Assembly: GCF_000336635.1 (NCBI RefSeq)
Contig: NZ_AOLY01000035.1
Location: 62,001 to 126,000, forward strand
Length of the DNA: 64,000 nt
From: Haloarcula japonica DSM 6131
GTDB lineage: Archaea; Halobacteriota; Halobacteria; Halobacteriales; Haloarculaceae
Direction: 5' to 3'
The notes under the pieces are model-generated. The model worked only from the letters and a program-made list of their open reading frames with translations, was not told the DNA's origin and did no database searches. The translations under genes and the position numbers were made by a program. The first letter of the stretch is position 1; every line of letters starts with the position of its first letter. Positions 17,925-26,260 of this stretch are shown piece after piece.

Positions 17925-18803
17925 TCAGCTATCGCTCAGTTCAAAGGTATAGAGTCGCTGCTCGCAGGTCGGACAGACGAGCGTCTCGTCGGGGTTCTGA
18001 CGGGGGCCCAGATGGCCGCCACAGCACGACACCGACGACGACTCGACCAGTTCGGAGCCACAGACCGGGCACCTGTCGAGAAACATCCGGAAGGCTTCCG
18101 CGCCAGCGACTCTGAGTCGCTCGTCGTCGAGACGCTCACCGAGGACCTCGTACGCTGCGAGTTCGGCGACGACGACCGGACGAGGCAGGAGTTGTTTGTG
18201 CTCGGAACCGAGCACGACCCACTCCGTGTCCTCCCTGGCGTACGGCTCCGCATTGTCGACCTGCTCCAGCGATGCCTGCAGCGCCGTCGAAAGCGAGTCG
18301 AGCGAGCGGTCGGCCAGTTCGTCCATTCGCTCGTGCCACGCCGTGTCTACGGCCGCCGTGAGAAACAGTTGCTCTCCCTCGACCTCGATAACGCCGGCCG
18401 CCGAGAGCTCTCGGAAGACGGTTTCGCCGTCTATCTCCACATCGTCAGCGAGCGACTCGTTTTCCTGTCGAGTCACGCCTTCCTGGGATGTCTCTCCATG
18501 TGCTGGCTCCCCGTGGAACCACTCGTCCGGGACTGGTGACGCCGCCACCAGCCGCGGAGCAAATTCGGGCGTGTACGGAACCAGATATCCCCGAAGGTAG
18601 ACCACCGCGACACCGACAACGGCGACCCAGAGACTCGCCATCGAGCGCTCGCGTGCGCGCAAGAATAGGGCAATCAGCCCGACGATCCCCAGGTTCAGGA
18701 CCGTACACGGCCAGCACCTGTTCGCCCCGGTGTAGGACTCGTCGCTGAGGGCGTCGAGCGCTCCCATCAGTGCAGCTTCGCGCGGTGGGGATGAACGGCT
18801 CAT
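17925..18803 (-). CDS. Membrane-anchored zinc-ribbon protein, haloarchaeal
   Basis: A 292-residue protein read from MSRSSPPREAALM. Near the N-terminus are WPCTVLNLGIVGLIALFL and MASLWVAVVGVAVVYLRGYLV, two membrane segments. An acidic middle part predicted to be helical follows. The end holds two zinc-knuckle pairs: CPVCGSELVESSSVSCCGGH and LVCPTCEQRL. Function unknown. ATG at 18803 is preferred; the frame runs 13 codons upstream to a TTG-like start. It is divergent from the aldo/keto reductase gene with 59 bases between, sharing a palindromic site. Confidence 0.72.
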   Translation of the reverse strand: MSRSSPPREAALMGALDALSDESYTGANRCWPCTVLNLGIVGLIALFLRARERSMASLWVAVVGVAVVYLRGYLVPYTPEFAPRLVAASPVPDEWFHGEPAHGETSQEGVTRQENESLADDVEIDGETVFRELSAAGVIEVEGEQLFLTAAVDTAWHERMDELADRSLDSLSTALQASLEQVDNAEPYAREDTEWVVLGSEHKQLLPRPVVVAELAAYEVLGERLDDERLRVAGAEAFRMFLDRCPVCGSELVESSSVSCCGGHLGPRQNPDETLVCPTCEQRLYTFELSDS

Positions 18804-18835
18804 GTCGGAACATCGTGGGGGAGTCCCAAAATTCT

Positions 18836-18853
18836 TTAACAACAGCTGTGGTA
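18836..18853. promoter_or_regulatory. Palindromic operator candidate between divergent genes
   Basis: The site reads TTAACAACAGCTGTGGTA, centred on the palindrome ACAGCTGT. It lies between the zinc-ribbon gene (start 18803) and the aldo/keto reductase gene (start 18863). It overlaps the only TATA-like sequence (TTCTTTAAC) for both directions. Seventeen of its bases recur with one mismatch at 21158-21174 in front of the sugar ABC transporter. Confidence 0.5.
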
Positions 18854-18862
18854 CGAGGTGTC

Positions 18863-19852
18863 ATGAGCGATTCGCCGGTGACATACACTACGCTTGGGTC
18901 GACAGGGCTCGACGTGTCCGAACTCTGTCTCGGAACGATGAACTTCGGGAGCGCAGAGCCGTGGATGCTAGACGACGAGGCCGAGAGCCGTCGGATACTC
19001 GAACGGGCGCTCGATCTCGGTATCAACTTCTTCGATACCGCAAACGCCTACTCGAACGGGGAAAGTGAGCGTATCCTTGGCGAGGCCGTCGACTCCGCCC
19101 GCCGCGACGAACTGGTCCTTGCCTCGAAGGTGTACTTCGACATGCACGACGGGCCGAACGGCAGCGGCCTCTCGAAGAAACACATCATCGACCAGTGTCA
19201 CGCCACGCTGGACCGCCTCGGCGTCGACTATCTCGACCTCTATCAGATCCACCGCTGGGACGACGACACGCCCATCGAGGAGACGCTGGACGCGCTGACG
19301 TATCTCGTCGACGAGGGGCTGGTTCGCTACATCGGCGCGAGCACGATGGCGAACTGGAAGTTCCAGAAGGCGCTGTACACCGCGGACATCGAGGGATACG
19401 AGCGGTTCGTCTCGATGCAGCCGGAGTACAACGCCGTCGACCGCCACGAGGAGGCGAACCTCCTGCCAGTGTGTGAGATGGAGGGCGTCGGCGTCATCCC
19501 GTGGTCGCCCCTGGCCGGCGGCTTCCTCGCCGGGAAGTACGAGCGCGACGACGACCTTTCCGAAGGGCGGGCGAGTACGGACGAGTACACCGCAAACCGG
19601 TTCAGCGACGAGAACTGGGCCGTACTCGACGAGGTGCAGGCGATCGCCGAGGCGAAGGACGCAACGCCGGCACAGGTCAGCCTGGCGTGGCTCTGCCATC
19701 AGGACGTCGTCGACGCGCCGATCATCGGGCCCCGGACGATGGACCACTTGGAGGAGAACGTCGAAGCGCTGGCCGTCGACCTCACCGACGAGGAGTGTGC
19801 CCGAATCGAGGCCCCGAAACAGCCGCAGTGGCCCGTCGAGGGCAAGGACTGA
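18863..19852 (+). CDS. Aldo/keto reductase
   Basis: A 329-residue TIM-barrel NADPH-dependent oxidoreductase. The catalytic tetrad can be placed in FFDTANAYSNGESE (Asp, Tyr), LVLASKVYFDM (Lys) and YQIHRWDDDTP (His). IPWSPLAGGFLAGKY and the C-terminal APIIGPRTMDHLEENVEAL form the cofactor-binding part. The substrate is probably a sugar or small aldehyde. The ATG at 18863 is used; an in-frame upstream start at 18770 would run through the promoter of the divergent gene. It lies 60 bases upstream of a TrmB regulator in a sugar-gene region. Confidence 0.88.
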   Translation: MSDSPVTYTTLGSTGLDVSELCLGTMNFGSAEPWMLDDEAESRRILERALDLGINFFDTANAYSNGESERILGEAVDSARRDELVLASKVYFDMHDGPNGSGLSKKHIIDQCHATLDRLGVDYLDLYQIHRWDDDTPIEETLDALTYLVDEGLVRYIGASTMANWKFQKALYTADIEGYERFVSMQPEYNAVDRHEEANLLPVCEMEGVGVIPWSPLAGGFLAGKYERDDDLSEGRASTDEYTANRFSDENWAVLDEVQAIAEAKDATPAQVSLAWLCHQDVVDAPIIGPRTMDHLEENVEALAVDLTDEECARIEAPKQPQWPVEGKD

Positions 19853-19912
19853 CCGGTGATATCGATGGATAACCATGCACGTTAACTGCGTACTCAGTTT
19901 CCCTGTACACAC

Positions 19913-20989
19913 ATGGACGACAGCGAACTAACCGATGTCCTCGAAGATGCCGGTCTCTCTCCGTATCAGGCGGAGGCCTATGTGGCGTTGTTGGGGCTGG
20001 GGACCGCATCGGCGACCGACATCGCTGATTCCTGTGACGTTCCGGACCCGCGGATCTACGACGTGCTCCGGGACTTGGAAACGAAGGGATATATCGAGAC
20101 GTTCCAGCAGGACAGCCTGACTGCCCGCGCCCGCAACCCAGATGTGGTCCTTGAAGACCTTCGGTCCCGGTCGAGCAAGTACCTCGACGCGGCAGAGACA
20201 ATCGAAGAGCGCTGGAATCAGCCCGAGATATCGGACCACGAGGTCAGTATCGTCAAGCGGTTCGAAACGGTCGTCAGCCGGGCCCGGGAACTCATCGAAA
20301 CGGCCGAAAACCAGATTCAGGTCGGTGTGGACCCGGAGCAGTTCTACGCGGTTCGAGAGGAACTCATTGCCGCCCACGACCGCGGCGTAAACATCAAACT
20401 CAGCATCTGTACGGGCCCTGGTGAGGAAGTACCGCCGATTTCTGACATCGAAGGGACCTGTACGGAGGCTCGGAACCGTGAGATTCCGGCCCCGTTTTTC
20501 GTGCTGGTCGACCGGACCTGGACGTGCTTTGCGCCCCACCACGACTCAGTCAACGAGTACGGCGTGCTCGTCAAGGATCGGACCCACACCTACGTCTTCC
20601 ACTGGTTCTTCCTGACCTGTCTCTGGGAGATATGGGACACACTGTACACTGAGCGGACGCCGGAAACCCCGACGACGTACGTCGACCTCCGCCACGCCGT
20701 CCGAGATATCGAACCGCTGTTGAACGAGGAGGCGATTATCGAGGCCGTCATTGTGGGGTACGACACAGAAACAAAAGAGTCGGTTGAGCTGACAGGGCGG
20801 GTCACCGACATCGACTACACCGGGAGTAGTATCGGTCGGAAAGACCCCGTCCCACTGGCACAACTAGCCGGTCGAATCAGTGCGACGCTGGTCACCGACG
20901 ACGGGACGTACGAAGTCGGTGGCTGGGGGGCCGTCATCGAGGAAGTCGAAGCTACTGAGATTACGATTACGAACGTTCAGTACGAGTAA
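19913..20989 (+). CDS. TrmB-family sugar-responsive transcription regulator (first copy)
   Basis: A 358-residue TrmB-type regulator. The N-terminal winged helix reads LSPYQAEAYVALLGLGTASATDIADSC with the recognition part VPDPRIYDVLRDLETKGYIE. A coiled-coil linker and a sugar-sensing domain follow (residues ~110-240), then a C-terminal beta-rich domain. TrmB proteins bind maltose, trehalose or glucose and switch transporters and central carbon genes. It is followed by a complete sugar ABC transporter 232 bases downstream, its likely target. A TATA-like CGTTAACTG lies 24-32 bases before the start. Confidence 0.88.
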   Translation: MDDSELTDVLEDAGLSPYQAEAYVALLGLGTASATDIADSCDVPDPRIYDVLRDLETKGYIETFQQDSLTARARNPDVVLEDLRSRSSKYLDAAETIEERWNQPEISDHEVSIVKRFETVVSRARELIETAENQIQVGVDPEQFYAVREELIAAHDRGVNIKLSICTGPGEEVPPISDIEGTCTEARNREIPAPFFVLVDRTWTCFAPHHDSVNEYGVLVKDRTHTYVFHWFFLTCLWEIWDTLYTERTPETPTTYVDLRHAVRDIEPLLNEEAIIEAVIVGYDTETKESVELTGRVTDIDYTGSSIGRKDPVPLAQLAGRISATLVTDDGTYEVGGWGAVIEEVEATEITITNVQYE

Positions 20990-21056
20990 CGGGACGCTGC
21001 CTTCTCAGGGCGGGTAAACTCTCCCTCAGTTTGTGCGTTTGAGCTTCTCTGTGTGG

Positions 21057-21070
21057 CAAACAACTGTTTG
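21057..21070. promoter_or_regulatory. Inverted repeat upstream of the sugar ABC operon
   Basis: The 14 bases read CAAACAACTGTTTG, six-base arms around a two-base centre. It lies about 150 bases before the substrate-binding protein gene and 70 bases after trmB, and may be a second regulator site. Confidence 0.35.
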
Positions 21071-21154
21071 ACCTATCCGTGTGTATATATACTGAAAGAT
21101 TTATACGAGATTGAATAATCAATAATATAACATGGCTGGCGGGCCGAGGCCGAC

Positions 21155-21178
21155 AATTAACAACACCTGTGGTTAATT
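21155..21178. promoter_or_regulatory. 24-bp palindromic operator candidate of the sugar ABC operon
   Basis: The outer arms are AATTAAC and GTTAATT (perfect), and ten of twelve base pairs of the whole 24 bp match. It sits nine bases upstream of the TATA element CTTTAAGG (21188-21195), which is itself 27-34 bases before the ATG at 21222. The position just upstream of BRE/TATA fits an activator site, for example for TrmB or GfcR. The regulator itself is inferred. Confidence 0.55.
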
Positions 21179-21187
21179 ATGGACAAC

Positions 21188-21195
21188 CTTTAAGG
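21188..21195 (+). promoter_or_regulatory. TATA element of the sugar ABC operon
   Basis: CTTTAAGG lies 27-34 bases before the start codon of the substrate-binding protein, giving a leaderless or nearly leaderless transcript. Confidence 0.55.
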
Positions 21196-21221
21196 TGTGT
21201 CCGGGATAGCTCAGAATAGAT

Positions 21222-22763
21222 ATGTCGGACAATGGCACAAGCGGCGAGCGGAACTCAACAGGCGTCTCCCGGCGACGGTTCGTCCGTGCCGCCGGCGCAG
21301 CAGGTGTCGTCGGTGGACTAGCGGGCTGTGCTGACTTCGTCGGTGGTGGTGGTGACGGTGGCAACGGTGGTAGCGGCGACGGTAGCGACGGCGGCTCGAC
21401 CGGCGACGGAAGCGGCGGGGAGACGACGACTGTGCAGTGGGGCTTCGACCCGGTGGCCGTCCAGAACAACGGCGACGCAATCAAGCAGGCACTCCACGAC
21501 AACGGCCTGTCGGACTCCATCGAGATAGAGTTCGTCCCGCGTGACCAGGACACCGGTGCGGCCCGGTCGAACTACAACCGACTGCTCTCGGCCGGCGAGA
21601 CGAACCCGGATATGTTCCTGATGGACAACGGCTGGACGAACATCTTCATCCAGCGGGGACAGCTCCAGAACCTCTCGCAGGCGCTGCCGGAGGAACTGCT
21701 CACGGACGTGTCGGACAACTACTTCTCAGCGTTTACGGACACAGCCCGGAATCCGAGCAACGGTGACCTGTTCGGCGTCCCGGTGTTCCCGGACTTCCCG
21801 ACGATGCAGTACCGCAAGGACCTCGTCGAGGACGCCGGTTACAGCCCCGAGAGCAACAACTGGGCGACCGAGCCGATGACGTGGGAGGAGTGGTCGAACA
21901 TCGCCGCAGACACATACGACAACGCTGACGTCGATTACGGCTTTACGACCCAGTGGGACATCTACGAGGGGACCTCCTGCTGTACGTTCAACGAGGTCAT
22001 GTCCTCGTGGGGCGGCGCGTACTTCGGCGGCCGCGACAATCTCTTCGGGCCGATTGGCGAACGGCCGATCACGGTCAACAACGAAGAGGTCGTCAACTCC
22101 CTCAACATGATGCGGAAGTTCGTCCACGACGAGGACTTCGGCGGCCAGTTCGAGGGCTACGGTGGTGGCTTCACCCCGACCGAAATCCTCGGTTGGAAGG
22201 AGGAGGACGCTCGCGCACCGTTCGTCAACGGCAACGCCGTCTTCCACCGGAACTGGCCCTATTCGCTGGCGCTTGGCGGCCGCAACCCGGAGGAAACCGA
22301 GGATCCAGCGCTCGGCGAGAACCTCGGTGCGATGCCGATTCCGTACGCTGTATCCGAGAGCGAGGCCGCACAGCCCGGTACGGGTGGCTCCACGGCCGCC
22401 CTCGGTGGCTGGCACATGACGGTCAACCCCAACAGCGAGCAGTTAGACGCCGTGACGCAGGTCATTCGCTCCGCCATGCAGCCGGACTTCCAGCTCACAC
22501 TGCTGTCTGTCCAGGGATGGCTGCCGCCGCGACCTGAACTGTTCAATTCCAGTGAGGCCCAGAACGTGCCCGTCGTTGGCCGGTACATGGACACGCTGCA
22601 GGTCGCCGGTAACAACACGATGCCACGCCCGGTGACGGGTGTCTGGAGCGACCAGTCCAGCAAGATCGCACAGCAGGCGAACCGCGCAGTCGGTCAGGAA
22701 GCCTCTTCGGCCGACGCGATGGCGACGCTTGAGTCCGCGCTGGCAGAGACCGAGCAGACCTGA
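21222..22763 (+). CDS. Sugar ABC transporter substrate-binding lipoprotein
   Basis: A 513-residue family 1 extracellular solute-binding protein. The Tat motif SRRRFVRAAG is followed by a hydrophobic stretch and a lipobox GLAGC (Cys36), so it is exported folded and lipid-anchored. A Gly/Asp/Ser linker (about residues 41-68) separates anchor and binding domain. Regions such as AGETNPDMFLMDNGWTN and GVPVFPDFPTMQYRKDLVEDAGY match carbohydrate-binding proteins. It starts an operon with two permeases, an ATPase and a small membrane protein. The TrmB gene upstream suggests a glucose, maltose or trehalose-like substrate. Confidence 0.9.
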   Translation: MSDNGTSGERNSTGVSRRRFVRAAGAAGVVGGLAGCADFVGGGGDGGNGGSGDGSDGGSTGDGSGGETTTVQWGFDPVAVQNNGDAIKQALHDNGLSDSIEIEFVPRDQDTGAARSNYNRLLSAGETNPDMFLMDNGWTNIFIQRGQLQNLSQALPEELLTDVSDNYFSAFTDTARNPSNGDLFGVPVFPDFPTMQYRKDLVEDAGYSPESNNWATEPMTWEEWSNIAADTYDNADVDYGFTTQWDIYEGTSCCTFNEVMSSWGGAYFGGRDNLFGPIGERPITVNNEEVVNSLNMMRKFVHDEDFGGQFEGYGGGFTPTEILGWKEEDARAPFVNGNAVFHRNWPYSLALGGRNPEETEDPALGENLGAMPIPYAVSESEAAQPGTGGSTAALGGWHMTVNPNSEQLDAVTQVIRSAMQPDFQLTLLSVQGWLPPRPELFNSSEAQNVPVVGRYMDTLQVAGNNTMPRPVTGVWSDQSSKIAQQANRAVGQEASSADAMATLESALAETEQT

Positions 22764-22766
22764 AGC

Positions 22767-22797
22767 CACAGGAAACCGTTACAAAACCACCCCTGTG
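22767..22797 (+). other. Stem-loop between binding-protein and permease genes
   Basis: CACAGG (22767-22772) pairs with CCTGTG (22792-22797) across a 19-base loop, followed by the AT-rich ATTATTTA. Such structures after binding-protein genes can cause partial termination or mRNA protection, so that binding protein exceeds membrane subunits. That role is inferred. Confidence 0.3.
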
Positions 22798-22841
22798 ATT
22801 ATTTACCATGACACATTCAAACGACGGACGGAGGTAACCGA

Positions 22842-23822
22842 ATGAGCACAGAAACTGGCCGTGAATCCAGACGCTCGGGGGTACTCGTCAGCGTAATGCG
22901 GTGGATGGAGAACCTCAGCGACACGCAGTACGCGTATCTGCTGTTGGTTCCCGTGTTCGTACTTCTGGGTATCGTCGCGCTGTACCCGCTGTTGCGGACC
23001 TTCGAGCTGTCGCTGTTCGCGCTCTCGGCGGACTTTTCGAGCACTAACTTCGTCGGCGCTGGGAACTACGTTGGGCTGTTCACCGGCGAGAAGAATCGGT
23101 TCCTCCCGGGTGGAACGACGTTCCTCCCCGAAGGATTTGGCACGGGTGCATTGCTGAACAGCGCACTGGTCGTCACGATAATCTTCGCCGTCGTGAGTGT
23201 GCTGTTCGAAACGCTCATCGGCCTCGGACAGGCGCTCATCCTCGACCAGGACTTCTACGGTCGGCGGTGGATTCGCGCGGCCATCATCATCCCGTGGGCC
23301 GTCCCCATCGTCATTCAGGGGATGATCTTCTTCCTGATGTTCAACTCGAACGTCGGGTTCCTGACGCCACCGCTTGCAGACCTGGGACTGCTCGCGCCGA
23401 CGAACACGCTCAACGACACGGCAAGTGCGACGTTTATCATCATCGTCGCCGACATCTGGAAGACGTCGGCGTTCATGGCCCTGCTCATTCTGGCGGGGCT
23501 GCAGAGCATCGACCGTGGCCTGTACGACGTGGCGAAGGTCGCCGGCGCGACGAAATGGCAGCAGTTCAAGCTCATCACGTTCCCGCTCATCCTGCCGACT
23601 ATCGGCGTTGCCGTGCTGTTCCGGTCGGTGCAGGCGATGCGGGTATACGGCATTATCGATACCGTGTCGAGCTGTACCGTCGTCCCGTCGCTGTCGTGTA
23701 TGGTCGTCGCGACGTTCACCACCCGTGAGGGGACGTCTGCGGCCATCGCGTTCGTGACGGCCGCCATTATCGGGACGGTCGTAATGGGACTCATCGTCTG
23801 GCAAGGGGAGGACGCGATCTAA
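22842..23822 (+). CDS. Sugar ABC transporter permease (MalF/UgpA-like)
   Basis: A 326-residue membrane protein with six main hydrophobic helices. The EAA loop that docks with the ATPase reads YDVAKVAGATKWQQFKLITF, near residues 228-247. The ATG at 22842 follows a strong GGAGGT Shine-Dalgarno sequence (22830-22835), unlike the leaderless first gene, as expected for an internal operon gene. It ends one base before the second permease. Confidence 0.9.
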   Translation: MSTETGRESRRSGVLVSVMRWMENLSDTQYAYLLLVPVFVLLGIVALYPLLRTFELSLFALSADFSSTNFVGAGNYVGLFTGEKNRFLPGGTTFLPEGFGTGALLNSALVVTIIFAVVSVLFETLIGLGQALILDQDFYGRRWIRAAIIIPWAVPIVIQGMIFFLMFNSNVGFLTPPLADLGLLAPTNTLNDTASATFIIIVADIWKTSAFMALLILAGLQSIDRGLYDVAKVAGATKWQQFKLITFPLILPTIGVAVLFRSVQAMRVYGIIDTVSSCTVVPSLSCMVVATFTTREGTSAAIAFVTAAIIGTVVMGLIVWQGEDAI

Positions 23823-23823
23823 C

Positions 23824-24825
23824 ATGGCTACGCCAACCGACACCCAGGAGCAGTCGAGCGACGGACCGCTACAGCGCTGGACACAGAGCGCCATCCAGAA
23901 CCCGGACAAAGTGTACCGGGCGCTGTTTTACGCGGCGATGGTGTTTTTCCTGGTGACGACGCTGTTTCCCTTCTACTGGCTCATCGTGCTGGCGGTGACC
24001 CCCGAAGGGAACCTGCTCTCGGGCAGTTTCCTCCCGACCGTGAACCTCTTCGGCGTCAGCGGGACGTTCCCGCTGCCGGTTCCGAAGGGCTTCAATCCGG
24101 GCGCGTTCGTCACGGTCTTCGAACAGGTGCCGTTCCACCTGTACATGCTGAACAGCTTCGCGCTGGCGGTCACGACGACGGTCATCGTGCTGTTCGTCGC
24201 CAGCCTCGCCGGCTACGTGTTCGGCCGACTTCGGTTCCCCGGCCGCGCACTGCTGATGCTCGGTATTCTGGCGATCAGCTACTTCCCGCCGGCCGCGTTC
24301 GTCATCCCGCTGTTTCAGGCGTTCGCCGGCAACGCCCCGATCACGATACCGTTCACGTCCATCCCGCTGTTTACCCCGCCGCGGATGCTGAACACCCCGG
24401 GATCGATGGTGTTGCCGTTCAGCGCGCTGTTCATGCCGCTGTCCATCTTCATCCTGACGACGTTCTACGGCCAGATTCCGGATGGGCTGGAGGACGCTGC
24501 ACGGGTCGAAGGAACGACGCGACTGGGCGCGCTGTTCCGGGTCATCATGCCGCTGTCCGCGCCGGGCGTGGCGACCGCGGCCGTGCTGACGTTCATCGCC
24601 GTCTACAACGAGTACTTCTTCAGCTCGATCATGGCGACCTCGCCGGAGGCGGCCAAGTGGTCGCCTATCGTCGGTGGGATTCTCAGCTACCAGACCCAGT
24701 ACACGACGCAGTTCAACCTCATGGCGGCTGCGAGCATCGTCGGGGTCCTCCCCGTCGTCATCCTCGTCATCGTCGCACAGGAACGCATCGTCAGCGGACT
24801 GACCTCAGGCGCACTCAAGGAGTAA
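23824..24825 (+). CDS. Sugar ABC transporter permease (MalG/UgpE-like)
   Basis: A 333-residue second permease with six predicted helices. Its EAA loop is GLEDAARVEGTTRLGALFRV. It forms the channel with the preceding permease. A large extracellular loop (FLPTVNLFGVSGTFPLPVPK) lies after the first helix. It is followed after four bases by the ATPase gene. Confidence 0.9.
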   Translation: MATPTDTQEQSSDGPLQRWTQSAIQNPDKVYRALFYAAMVFFLVTTLFPFYWLIVLAVTPEGNLLSGSFLPTVNLFGVSGTFPLPVPKGFNPGAFVTVFEQVPFHLYMLNSFALAVTTTVIVLFVASLAGYVFGRLRFPGRALLMLGILAISYFPPAAFVIPLFQAFAGNAPITIPFTSIPLFTPPRMLNTPGSMVLPFSALFMPLSIFILTTFYGQIPDGLEDAARVEGTTRLGALFRVIMPLSAPGVATAAVLTFIAVYNEYFFSSIMATSPEAAKWSPIVGGILSYQTQYTTQFNLMAAASIVGVLPVVILVIVAQERIVSGLTSGALKE

Positions 24826-24829
24826 CATA

Positions 24830-26026
24830 ATGGCAAGAGTACGACTCGAACACGTAACGAAACGCTACGACGACCAGGGTGACGTGGTTACCGCGGTCGA
24901 CGATATGAACCTCGACATCGACCACGGCGAGTTCATCTGCTTCGTCGGCCCGTCCGGCTGTGGGAAGTCGACGACGATGGAGACTATCGCCGGGCTCACC
25001 ATCCCAACTGAGGGTGAGATATACATCGGCGACCGCGAGGTGACGAACCTCCCGCCGAAGGACCGCGGCATCGCGATGGTGTTCCAGAACATCGCGCTGT
25101 TCCCGCACATGGACGTGTACGACAACATCTCCTTCGGGCTGCGGCTCCGGGACTACCCGCAGGACGAGATCGACCGCCGGGTCGAGCGGGCCGCGGACAT
25201 CGTCCAGCTAGAGGGGATGCTCAATCGGATGCCAGAGGAGATGTCCGGCGGACAGCGCCAGCGCGTCGCCATCGCCCGCGCTATCGTGCGCGAGCCCGAC
25301 GTGTTTCTGATGGACGAGCCGCTGGCCAACCTGGACGCGAAGCTCAAGGTCCACATGCGGACGGAGCTCCAGCGCCTGCACAAGGAACTGGACACGACGA
25401 TTATCTACGTGACCCACGACCAGGAGGAGGCGATGACGCTGTCGGACCGCATCGCCGTCCTGGACTCGGGGCAGCTCCAGCAGATCGATCCGCCACTGAC
25501 CTGTTACAACGAGCCCGATAACCTCTTTGTCGCTGGGTTCATCGGCTCACCGTCGATGAACTTCATCGAGGGGACCGTCACCGACACCGCCCTGGAGACG
25601 CCGAACTTCTCGCTCGAGTTCAACCCCACGTCCGTCGAAGGCGTCAGCGCCGGGGACGACGTGACGCTGGGAATCCGCCCGGAAGACATCTATCCTGGGG
25701 AGCTCAAGTCGGAAGTTCCCGATCCGTCGGGGCTGATAACGGCGACGACCGATATCCTCGAACCGATGGGCGACGAGATATTTGCCTACCTGCTGCTGGG
25801 CGACGGTGAGACGTCGATGTCCCAGGAGCTGGCGACGAACGACCAGCTGCTGATGAGCATCGATCCCGACTCGGACCTCGAGGAGGACGAGGAGATCGGG
25901 GTCGTCATCGACCGGCGGAACGTCCACCTGTTTGATTCGGCTACCGGCGAGGCGATCGTCCACGACCTCATCCCGTACGAGGCGGACAGCACGACCTCCG
26001 GAAGCGAAGTGGAATCCGACGACTGA
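24830..26026 (+). CDS. Sugar ABC transporter ATPase (MalK/UgpC-like)
   Basis: A 398-residue ATP-binding subunit. Walker A is GPSGCGKST (residues 40-48), the signature is MSGGQRQRVAIARA, Walker B is VFLMDEPLANLDAKL, and the switch histidine is in YVTHDQEEAMTL. The C-terminal part carries TOBE/OB folds (LGIRPEDIYPGELKS) that often bind regulators in the MalK family. It energises import through the two permeases just upstream, and may also serve the second binding protein at 28719. Confidence 0.92.
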   Translation: MARVRLEHVTKRYDDQGDVVTAVDDMNLDIDHGEFICFVGPSGCGKSTTMETIAGLTIPTEGEIYIGDREVTNLPPKDRGIAMVFQNIALFPHMDVYDNISFGLRLRDYPQDEIDRRVERAADIVQLEGMLNRMPEEMSGGQRQRVAIARAIVREPDVFLMDEPLANLDAKLKVHMRTELQRLHKELDTTIIYVTHDQEEAMTLSDRIAVLDSGQLQQIDPPLTCYNEPDNLFVAGFIGSPSMNFIEGTVTDTALETPNFSLEFNPTSVEGVSAGDDVTLGIRPEDIYPGELKSEVPDPSGLITATTDILEPMGDEIFAYLLLGDGETSMSQELATNDQLLMSIDPDSDLEEDEEIGVVIDRRNVHLFDSATGEAIVHDLIPYEADSTTSGSEVESDD

Positions 26027-26027
26027 T

Positions 26028-26231
26028 ATGAGCAGCCACCTCGCGATGCTGTACTGGAGCGGGATGCTCGTGCTGTTTTTCTTCTGGGCCTACGGGATCG
26101 CATCGTTCATCCTGGACCTGAAGAACAAGATCGTCCCCGGCATAATCCAGTACCGGCGCGGCCGACGCCGTGAGAAGGCAAAACAGGAGCAAGACGAGGA
26201 ACGCGACGAGCGCGAAAAGCAGTTGTATTAA
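26028..26231 (+). CDS. 67-residue single-helix membrane protein at the end of the sugar ABC operon
   Basis: The ORF starts one base after the ATPase stop and reads MSSHLAMLYWSGMLVLFFF then WAYGIASFILDLKNKIVPGI, one or two membrane segments, followed by a highly charged Arg/Lys/Glu tail (RRGRRREKAKQEQDEERDER). It is too short for standard annotation but is tightly spaced and haloarchaeal in composition. It may be an accessory subunit of the transporter. It has no recognised family that I can name. Confidence 0.7.
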   Translation: MSSHLAMLYWSGMLVLFFFWAYGIASFILDLKNKIVPGIIQYRRGRRREKAKQEQDEERDEREKQLY

Positions 26232-26260
26232 CCCGACTCCGGGTGCAGCCTTCGACACAC

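Noticed and set aside
22803-23909. A 368-codon minus-strand open frame opposite the sugar permease
   Set aside because: The translation is a low-complexity Arg/Asp/Glu string typical of antisense frames in high-GC haloarchaeal DNA; the permease on the plus strand has clear family motifs.
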